From positions 5,124 to 69,123 of the forward strand of contig CBINGZ010000030.1 in NCBI GenBank assembly GCA_966250335.1: a stretch of 64,000 nt of DNA. The letters run 5' to 3'. Origin of the DNA: OLB7 sp966250335 (GTDB lineage: Bacteria > Bacteroidota > Ignavibacteria > OLB7). The notes beneath the pieces were generated by a model that had not been told where the DNA came from, did not search any database, and saw only the letters and a program-made list of their open reading frames with translations. Below are positions 37,841 to 44,270 of this stretch, one piece after another. The position numbers and the translations under genes were made by a program. Position 1 is the stretch's first letter. The number at the start of each line of letters is the position of its first letter.

Positions 37841-37985
37841 TCCTGCACCACGATCGAGACGAGCCCCGTCACGTACACGCCGCCGAGCGGGCCGAGCTCG
37901 TTCGTCGTCAAGATCGCCGGCTCCGCAGGAGAATCAGGCATCATGCGCCATGATCGACCACCCGTTCACCTTCAAGGTGGGGGCG
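37841..37985 (+). pseudogene. Decayed C-terminus of a fifth large repeat protein
   Basis: Translating from 37841 gives SCTTIETSP then a segment with SSFVVKI, which lines up with PCRTISTSP and NTFVIRT in the C-terminal domain of the module 1 large protein. After a shift of frame, the sequence from 37950 reads MIDHPFTFKVGAA, matching the DIPFMFKVSGRP end. The conserved cysteine is kept. The fragment begins four bases after the module 3 terminator T-run and has no start codon, repeats or upstream domain. It is best read as the relic of a fifth copy removed by recombination. Confidence 0.65.
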
Positions 37986-38034
37986 GCCGCAGCGCACGAT
38001 CGCATCACGATAATATAGGGATGGGCGGCCGCAG

Positions 38035-38062
38035 CGGTCCGGGTATTCCGGGCCGCCGTTTT
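38035..38062 (+). terminator. Terminator relic of the lost fifth copy
   Basis: CGGTCCGG (38035-38042) pairs with CCGGGCCG (38048-38055), one G-T pair, loop GTATT, then CCG and TTTT. It stands after the decayed C-terminus exactly as terminators stand after the intact copies. A 14-bp direct repeat GGGCGGCCGCAGCG occurs at 37981 and 38023. Confidence 0.6.
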
Positions 38063-38206
38063 CATCCCCGGGGGAGTCTATGCGGCCGCGTCCATTATGA
38101 AGGAATCATCGCACGCAATTCAAAAAAACCCACCCATCGCGATCCTTCCTTTTTCCCGGACGGCAAAAACTCTGTTTTTCCCGCGGAATCGATCTCTACG
38201 TCCATA

Positions 38207-38270
38207 TACCTAATAATTACCGAATACCAATCCACCGATTCAGATATATCTTTCATCCGCTCACGATAGA
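38207..38270 (+). promoter_or_regulatory. Conserved promoter element, module 4
   Basis: TACCTAATAATTACC, then GAATACCAATCCACCGAT, the -7-like TATCTTTC at about 38247 and GATAGA at 38265, 58 nt from the first T. The leader contains a TTCCCG/CGGGAA inverted repeat (38305-38335) before the AGGAGGT ribosome-binding site. The 598-bp gap 37769-38366 is filled by the module 3 terminator, the fifth-copy relic and this promoter. Confidence 0.7.
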
Positions 38271-38366
38271 TCGCTTCGGTGTCCCCCCAGATCATCGCCA
38301 TACGTTCCCGATTTCCGCTGAGTGCCCGGCGGGAAAGGGGTTCATCATCCAACCATAGGAGGTCTT

Positions 38367-38897
38367 ATGACCAGTCCACGCCTTTACAGGCTGCCGGCTG
38401 TGGTTGCGTTTGTCCTGACGTTGCTATCGGCGTCCGCGTTCGCCCAGTCCGGGGCGACGGTCGTCGGTTCCGGCGGCGGCCATGCCGCCGACGCGACGGT
38501 CAGGTTGAACGGGACAGTCGGGCAGTATATCGTAGGACGTGTTTCTCAGGGATCGACGGGCGCATCCCAGGGATTCTGGCGTCCCCCCGCGGCTCCGCAG
38601 AACGGATCGCGGGTCACGTCACCTACCACCGGTGATGCCGTCATCGCGTTCACAGCCACCCCGAACCCGGTGACACAATTCTCAGAGCTCTCTGCGGGGA
38701 ATCTGGCCCCGGGTCGCGTCACGATCGACCTGTACGACGCGGCGGGAGCCCACATCGCCACCCTTCTCGACGAGATCCGGCCCGGAGGCCGCGTCGCCGT
38801 CCGCGTGGACGGCACGGAGCTCCCCTCGGGCAACTACACCGCCATCCTGGTCAACGGCGGCACGCGCCGATCGCTGATCCTTCGCGTCACGAAATAA
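38367..38897 (+). CDS. Small secreted protein with T9SS-type C-terminal domain, module 4
   Basis: A 176-residue paralogue. Signal peptide with cleavage AFA-Q near residue 26, domain VVGSGGGHAADATVRLNGTV with the GFW triad, linker SPTTGDAVIAF, and a C-terminal domain with ATPNPVTQFSELSAGNL, IDLYDAAGAHIATLLDE and LPSGNYTAILVNGG. The PNPF of the other copies is PNPV here. Start chosen at 38367 (MTSPRLYRL), preceded by AGGAGGTCTT; the opening to 38322 runs through the leader. Only 54 bp separate it from the large gene, and the intergenic hairpin of modules 1-3 is missing. Confidence 0.8.
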   Translation: MTSPRLYRLPAVVAFVLTLLSASAFAQSGATVVGSGGGHAADATVRLNGTVGQYIVGRVSQGSTGASQGFWRPPAAPQNGSRVTSPTTGDAVIAFTATPNPVTQFSELSAGNLAPGRVTIDLYDAAGAHIATLLDEIRPGGRVAVRVDGTELPSGNYTAILVNGGTRRSLILRVTK

Positions 38898-38951
38898 TCA
38901 TATCGGATCGCCAACTCCTTCCTACTCACCATATCCAAGGGGACCACTATC

Positions 38952-41900
38952 ATGAATCGAACGTTGACACTGGCACGGACCTTCGCCGTGGCCGGCGCAC
39001 TCTTCGTCTCCGGCACCTGCCTGGCACAGCAGCTCCCGACGTCGGATATACCGTCGTCCGATATACCCCGCATCATCAGCTATCAGGGACTCCTTACCTC
39101 CAGCGAGGGGGCGGCCCTCCGCGACGGCGAATATCCGGTGACCGTGACGCTCTACGGCGACGAGGCCGGAACGAAAGTCGTCTGGCAGGACACCTACGCG
39201 ACGCAGGTCGTCGGTGGAGTCTTCAACGTCCAGCTCGGCAGCGGCGTCAACGCCCTGCCGCAGAGCAGGGAAATGAGCGCACCGCTCTGGGTCGGGCTTC
39301 GCCTGGCCGACGGAAGCGAGATGCGCCCCCTGACCCGGATGTCCTCCGCTCCCTACGCGATCAACGTCGCCGACAATGCCGTCACCACGGCAAAGATCGC
39401 GGACGGAGCCGTGACGGCGGATAAGCTCGCAATAGACTATATCTCCGAAGTGCAGATCAACGGCGAAAAGATCACCGGGGTCGGATCGCCCGTGAACTTT
39501 ATCGGAAACGGAGTTACCTATGACAAGACGACCGGCAGCGTGATCATCGGAGCGACCTCGCGCGATGCATCGACCGAGAAGAAGGGAGCATCCACCCAGG
39601 GGACGACCTTCGATTTCTGGACGCTGCGAGGTGACGGTCGGGATGCGGCCGGCGTCCTCGCCGTCCCTATCGCCGGTGACTGGATCGGAACGTCGGCGGC
39701 GTCCGGCGTCCCCTTCGAGGTGCGAACCAACAATCAGAGAATAATGTATTACCAGCCGAGCGGCGTCAACACCCCGAGCATAGTGGGCGGAAACGCGGCC
39801 AACGTGGTTACCGTGGGAACAGACGGCGCCGTGATCGCGGGTGGCGGCGATCCGATTGGGAACAACCGTATCCTGGCCGCCTCTCATTACTCAAACATCA
39901 GCGGCGGCGGCTCCAACACCGTCGCAATCGCAGGATCGCCCGTCCGCTTCGGCGTCATCGGCGGCGGCACCAACAACAGCGTGGGAGCGTTCGGCTTCGG
40001 CATCACCGCCCCGACCATCGGCGGCGGACAGAGCAACGTCGTGTCGCAGAGCTACGGAACCGTCTCCGGCGGCCTTACGAACTCGGCGACGGCGGTCTAC
40101 GCCGGCGTCGGCTCGGGCGAGGGGAACCGGGCGGCGGCCAATCATTCCTTCATCGGCGGCGGCCAGTTCAACGGCATCGTCAACCGCTTTTCGTTCATCG
40201 GCAGCGGCGTTCAGAACTTCATCTCGGGCTCGCGCTCGGCTATCGGGGGCGGCGAGACCAACCAGGCACAGGCCGATCACACGACGATCGGCGGCGGTCT
40301 GAACAACCTGGCGAACGCCCAGTTCGGGACGATCGGCGGCGGCAACACCAACAACTCGAACGGCATCGCCTCCACGGTCGGCGGCGGTGAGTCCAACGTT
40401 GCGGCAGTCGATTATTCGACGGTCGGCGGCGGACAGAACAACCAGGCGGTCGATCTCTGGACGACGGTCGCGGGAGGCGAGTCCAACGTCGCGAGCCTCA
40501 ACAATGCAGCGATCGGCGGCGGTCAGGGGAACCAGGCCAACGGGCGCTACTCGTTCGTCGGCGGCGGCCAGTCGAACGCGGCGACCGTGGACTACTCAAC
40601 GATCGGCGGCGGTCAGATCAACCAGGTGTACGCGCCGCTGGGGACGGTCGGCGGCGGCGTCAACAACATCATAGGTACGGCAGGAAGCGCGGCGTTCATC
40701 GGCGGCGGTCGCAGCAACCAGTCGAACAACACGGTGTCGGTGGTCGGCGGCGGTTCGGGGAACCAGGCCAACGCACGCTGGAGCACGATCGGCGGCGGCG
40801 ATTTCAGCACGGCGCAGGCCGACTACAGCACCATCGCGGGTGGACAGAACAACCTGACGAACGGCGTCTGGTCGTCGATCGGCGGCGGCCAGCTCAACGA
40901 CGCGTCGGGACAGCATTCAACGATCAGCGGCGGTGAGAGCAACCGCGCGCCGGCCATACACGCCACGATCGGCGGCGGTCGCGTCAACCGGGCGACCGGA
41001 GCGGGGTCGACGGTGGGCGGCGGCGACAACAATATCGCGAGCGGCACGCAGTCGACGGTCAGCGGCGGCGCCAGCAACCAGTCGAACTCGTCGCTCGGCA
41101 CGGTCGGCGGCGGCGTGAACAACATCACGGCGGTGGCGACGACGGCAGCGACGATCGGCGGCGGCCGGAGCAACCAGGCGAACGCCGACTACTCGACGAT
41201 CGCCGGCGGCGTCGGCAACGTTGCCAACAACCGTATTACGACGATCGGCGGCGGCAACAGCAACAGGGCGCTGGCCGACAACAGCACGATCGCGGGGGGT
41301 GAGGCGAACCGGACCAGCGGCGCCTGGTCGGCGATCGTCGGCGGGCAGAACAATGTCGCGGGCGGTCAGCATTCCCTGGTCGGCGGCGGTCAGAACAACA
41401 CGGCGAACGGCAACCAGTCGACCCTCGGCGGCGGCAGCTTCAACGTCACGCCGGCCCCGTTCACCACACTGGGCGGCGGTCAGAGCAACGCGACGAACCG
41501 TCCCTACGGCACCATCGGCGGCGGCGCGGGGAACGCCACCAACGCCGATTATGCTTCGATCATCGGCGGTCGCGGCAACCAGGCCAACGGATTCCTCTCG
41601 ACGATCGGCGCCGGTCTGTCGAACCTCGCCGGTGCGGACTTCACCTTCGTCGGCGGCGGCAACACCAACCGGGCCCTCGGATCCACCTCCACCATCGGCG
41701 GCGGCGAGTCGAACCAGGCGCTGGCCGACTACGACTTTATCGGCGGCGGTCAGGGCAATGTGATCAACAACATCTACGCCACTACCGGCGGCGGTACGAG
41801 CAACTCGAACAACTCCGACTACGGCTTCATCGGCGGCGGCAACACGAACACCACGAACGGAATGGCCTCCGTCATCGGCGGCGGTGAGTCGAACCAGACA

Positions 41901-43382
41901 CTGGCCGACTACGACTTTATCGGCGGCGGTCAGACCAACACAACGAGTGGTTTCTACGCCACCGTCGGCGGCGGACAGGGGAACGTGGGCGCTGCCGACT
42001 ACACGACCGCGGGCGGCGGTGTGAGCAACACGGCGAACCGTCCCTACGGCACCATCGGCGGCGGCGCGGGCAACGCAACCAACGCCGACTTCGCCTCGAT
42101 CATCGGCGGCCGCGGCAATCAGGCCAACGGATTCCTGTCGACGATCGGCGGCGGTCTGGTGAACGTTGCGGGAGCCGACCTCACCTTCATCGGCGGCGGC
42201 AACAGCAACCAGGCAAACGGTTCCAGTTCCACCATCGGCGGCGGTGAGACCAACGTCACGAGCGGAACGTGGTCGGGCATCGGCGGCGGACAGAACAACC
42301 AGGCCAACGGACAGCACTCCACGATCGGCGGCGGTGAGGCGAACGTTGCCAACGGTCCCCATGCAACGGTGGCCGGCGGCCAAAACAACCAGGCCAACGG
42401 CGTCACCTCGACGGTCGGCGGCGGCGTGAACAACTTCTCGACCGGTCTGGGATCGACTGTCGCGGGCGGACAGGACAACTCCTCCTCCAGCCAGCAGTCG
42501 ACGGTCGGCGGCGGTATCAGGAACGCGGCGTCGATGCCTTCGAGCACCGTCGGCGGCGGACGCCAGAACCGGAACAACGGAACGCAGTCGACGATCAGCG
42601 GCGGTCTCCGCAACGCGATCAGCGTCGGTTCGACCGGTACCGATCCCTCCAACGCCACCATCGCAGGGGGCGCGGGGAACGTCGTCGAGGCGCCGAGCGG
42701 CACGATCAGCGGCGGCGAGGGGAACCGCGTCCTGCTGAACGTGGCCGGCGACGTGGGATACAACGGCGCGATCACCGGCGGCGAGTTGAACATCGTGCAG
42801 AGCTACGGCCAGACCGTCTCCGGCGTGAACAACTTCAACCGCGGCAGCATCCCGTTCCGGGGCATCCCGACGGCGAGCCTTACCCAGCTGAACGAGCCGA
42901 TCTTCATGGTCGGTAACGGCGACGCCGCGGCGTCCATCCGTTCCAACGCGTTCGAAGTATCGTACAACGGTCATTCGCTGGTGTTCGACAGGAACAACGG
43001 CCTCACCATATCGGGTCGCGAGCCGATGCGCGGCGCCACCTACACCGACAACATCGTCTACTCGTGGGGCGACATCGACGCCGCCGGGAATATCATATCG
43101 GACATCGGCGTCCGCGCCGTCAACCACCTGGGACCGGGTCTCTACCAGGTCATCATCCGGGTCATCGATCCGTATACCCTGGCGCAGATTCCTCTGACCG
43201 GCTCCTCGGTGACGGTAACGCTTGCCGACAACAGCACCGGCCCGATCAACTGCGGCTTCGTCACGGCGAGCCGTCTGGCGCCGGTCGGTGTCGAGCAGAA
43301 CGTCTTCCTGGTGAAGACGAGCGACGTCAACTGCAATCCGACGGACCGCGACTTCATGTTCAAGGTGACGGGACGTCCGTAA
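38952..43382 (+). CDS. Large YadA-head-like repeat surface protein, module 4
   Basis: A 1476-residue paralogue, the longest. Signal peptide with cleavage CLA-Q near residue 26; N-terminal domain IPRIISYQGLLTSSEG to SSAPYAINVADN; TTAKIADGAVTADKLAIDY. About 63 head repeats lie between residues 312 and about 1281, with a near-exact 15-residue (45-bp) period. A block of repeats near residues 840-915 recurs 180 residues later. The C-terminal domain (about 1282-1476) has SNAFEVSYNGHSLVFDRNNG, cysteines in INCGF and VNCNP, and ends FKVTGRP. As in the other copies I see no anchor domain. With its small partner it is transcribed from the module 4 promoter and ended by a strong terminator. Confidence 0.8.
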   Translation: MNRTLTLARTFAVAGALFVSGTCLAQQLPTSDIPSSDIPRIISYQGLLTSSEGAALRDGEYPVTVTLYGDEAGTKVVWQDTYATQVVGGVFNVQLGSGVNALPQSREMSAPLWVGLRLADGSEMRPLTRMSSAPYAINVADNAVTTAKIADGAVTADKLAIDYISEVQINGEKITGVGSPVNFIGNGVTYDKTTGSVIIGATSRDASTEKKGASTQGTTFDFWTLRGDGRDAAGVLAVPIAGDWIGTSAASGVPFEVRTNNQRIMYYQPSGVNTPSIVGGNAANVVTVGTDGAVIAGGGDPIGNNRILAASHYSNISGGGSNTVAIAGSPVRFGVIGGGTNNSVGAFGFGITAPTIGGGQSNVVSQSYGTVSGGLTNSATAVYAGVGSGEGNRAAANHSFIGGGQFNGIVNRFSFIGSGVQNFISGSRSAIGGGETNQAQADHTTIGGGLNNLANAQFGTIGGGNTNNSNGIASTVGGGESNVAAVDYSTVGGGQNNQAVDLWTTVAGGESNVASLNNAAIGGGQGNQANGRYSFVGGGQSNAATVDYSTIGGGQINQVYAPLGTVGGGVNNIIGTAGSAAFIGGGRSNQSNNTVSVVGGGSGNQANARWSTIGGGDFSTAQADYSTIAGGQNNLTNGVWSSIGGGQLNDASGQHSTISGGESNRAPAIHATIGGGRVNRATGAGSTVGGGDNNIASGTQSTVSGGASNQSNSSLGTVGGGVNNITAVATTAATIGGGRSNQANADYSTIAGGVGNVANNRITTIGGGNSNRALADNSTIAGGEANRTSGAWSAIVGGQNNVAGGQHSLVGGGQNNTANGNQSTLGGGSFNVTPAPFTTLGGGQSNATNRPYGTIGGGAGNATNADYASIIGGRGNQANGFLSTIGAGLSNLAGADFTFVGGGNTNRALGSTSTIGGGESNQALADYDFIGGGQGNVINNIYATTGGGTSNSNNSDYGFIGGGNTNTTNGMASVIGGGESNQTLADYDFIGGGQTNTTSGFYATVGGGQGNVGAADYTTAGGGVSNTANRPYGTIGGGAGNATNADFASIIGGRGNQANGFLSTIGGGLVNVAGADLTFIGGGNSNQANGSSSTIGGGETNVTSGTWSGIGGGQNNQANGQHSTIGGGEANVANGPHATVAGGQNNQANGVTSTVGGGVNNFSTGLGSTVAGGQDNSSSSQQSTVGGGIRNAASMPSSTVGGGRQNRNNGTQSTISGGLRNAISVGSTGTDPSNATIAGGAGNVVEAPSGTISGGEGNRVLLNVAGDVGYNGAITGGELNIVQSYGQTVSGVNNFNRGSIPFRGIPTASLTQLNEPIFMVGNGDAAASIRSNAFEVSYNGHSLVFDRNNGLTISGREPMRGATYTDNIVYSWGDIDAAGNIISDIGVRAVNHLGPGLYQVIIRVIDPYTLAQIPLTGSSVTVTLADNSTGPINCGFVTASRLAPVGVEQNVFLVKTSDVNCNPTDRDFMFKVTGRP
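41470..42240 (+). repeat. Internal duplication, 540-bp offset, in the module 4 fibre gene
   Basis: Bases about 41470-41700 and about 42010-42240 align without gaps at an offset of exactly 540 bp, which is 12 units of 45 bp. The shared protein block includes NRPYGTIGGGAGNATNAD and ASIIGGRGNQANGFLSTIG. A shorter pair at 41701 and 41881 (offset 180 bp, 4 units) encodes GESNQ-LADYDFIGGGQ in both. The repeat grows by whole units. Confidence 0.8.
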
Positions 43383-43410
43383 CCGACACGTCGCAGGAAC
43401 CTTCATTACG

Positions 43411-43449
43411 CGAAGCGGCGACCCGGATCGGGTCGCCGCTTCGTTTTTT
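43411..43449 (+). terminator. Terminator of module 4
   Basis: A perfect 14-bp stem (CGAAGCGGCGACCC, 43411-43424, with 43430-43443), loop GGATC, followed by six T. Very strong; it closes the array and touches the stop of the opposite-strand gene. Confidence 0.9.
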
Positions 43450-43742
43450 CACTCATCGGAGAGAGCGTTCTCCCCTCCCTTCCGCCGCTCGTCGATCTCC
43501 TTAAGTCTCCGTCTGCCGCGATCGGTAAGGAGCGGCTTTCCGCCGAACTTCATCTCCCCCTCCGCCTCGACAAGCTTTCCGTTGACCAGACGCGCCTCGC
43601 AGACAACGCGGCGGAACGTGCTCCGCGCCTCGGCCGGGAACTCGGCGAGCGGCGCGGCGACCTCTGTTCCACCCGCCTCCATCAGCACCAGACGGAGGAT
43701 CTCCTCGCGGTCGTCGTCATTGAGGTCTTCGTTCGATTTCAT
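43449..43742 (-). CDS. Hypothetical acidic protein
   Basis: A 97-residue protein I do not recognise. It is highly charged: an acidic N-terminus (NEDLNDDDREEILRLVLMEA) suggesting a helix, a middle part with one cysteine (RRVVCEARLVNGKLVEAEGE), and a Lys/Arg-rich C-terminus. No signal peptide or membrane segment. It converges on module 4 and lies downstream of the REP-like cluster; codon use looks normal, so it is probably a real small gene. Confidence 0.5.
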   Translation of the reverse strand: MKSNEDLNDDDREEILRLVLMEAGGTEVAAPLAEFPAEARSTFRRVVCEARLVNGKLVEAEGEMKFGGKPLLTDRGRRRLKEIDERRKGGENALSDE

Positions 43743-43890
43743 ATTCTATCTCGTTGTTCGATAAATAAATTCCGTGATTGAGCACCGTGCAGGCAATGCC
43801 CGGAACATCCGCAAATATAGCGGGACTCCGGGCGTCATCGGCACAGAAAGAGGAGACAAGCCATTCGCAGCAACGATATCCCCCATACAA

Positions 43891-44070
43891 TCTTAAGCCC
43901 CGAAGGGGCGCGCCATTTGTAGCAACGCCATCCCCATCTTTTTCTTTAGCGCCGAAGGTGCGCACCATTCTTCCTCATTCATTGGGGAGAAGAATGGTAC
44001 GCCCCTTCAGGGCTTGGGGAAATTTAATATCGCGTCGCGGCTACAAATCGGTGCGCCCTTCGGGAGCCAT
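43891..44070. repeat. REP-like palindrome cluster 2 (in a 528-bp gene-free gap)
   Basis: The gap 43743-44270 has no credible gene. It carries the same units as 12670-13080: TTAAGCCCCGAAGGGGCG (43894), TTTAGCGCCGAAGGTGCG (43945), GAAGAATGGTACGCCCCTTC (43989) and GTGCGCCCTTCGGGAGCC (44051). Two units face each other so that ACCATTCTTC (43964-43973) pairs with GAAGAATGGT (43989-43998), as in paired REP elements. A block CCATTTGTAGCAACGCC links the units. Confidence 0.65.
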
Positions 44071-44180
44071 GTCCGTGGCAAATGGATGCATCACTCGGAT
44101 ACCATAGCAACGTCAGGTGGGTATTCCTTACGGGAGCTATACCACCAATCATCCGGACCCAATATGCAGCAGGATAATAA

Positions 44181-44223
44181 ACCGTTTCGGCCGCGCCGGT
44201 GATCCCGGCGCGGCCGAAACGGT
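44181..44223 (-). terminator. Terminator of the LuxR-type regulator gene
   Basis: A perfect 19-bp stem (44181-44199 with 44205-44223), loop of 5 nt, followed on the minus strand by TTTATTAT. It lies just after the stop of the regulator. Confidence 0.85.
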
Positions 44224-44270
44224 CCACCGCACGCGGGTATGCGGGAGGGGGGTGGAATTCCGATCGATTA

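Noticed and set aside
39888..42800. CRISPR-like regular repeats
   Set aside because: The period is in frame within a coding sequence, units vary throughout, and there are no unique spacers or cas genes.
25613..42800. PE-PGRS or collagen-like Gly-rich proteins
   Set aside because: The spacing is about 15 residues with I/V-GGG-x-x-N, as in YadA-type beta-roll heads, and not G-x-y triplets or GGA/GGN runs of PE-PGRS.
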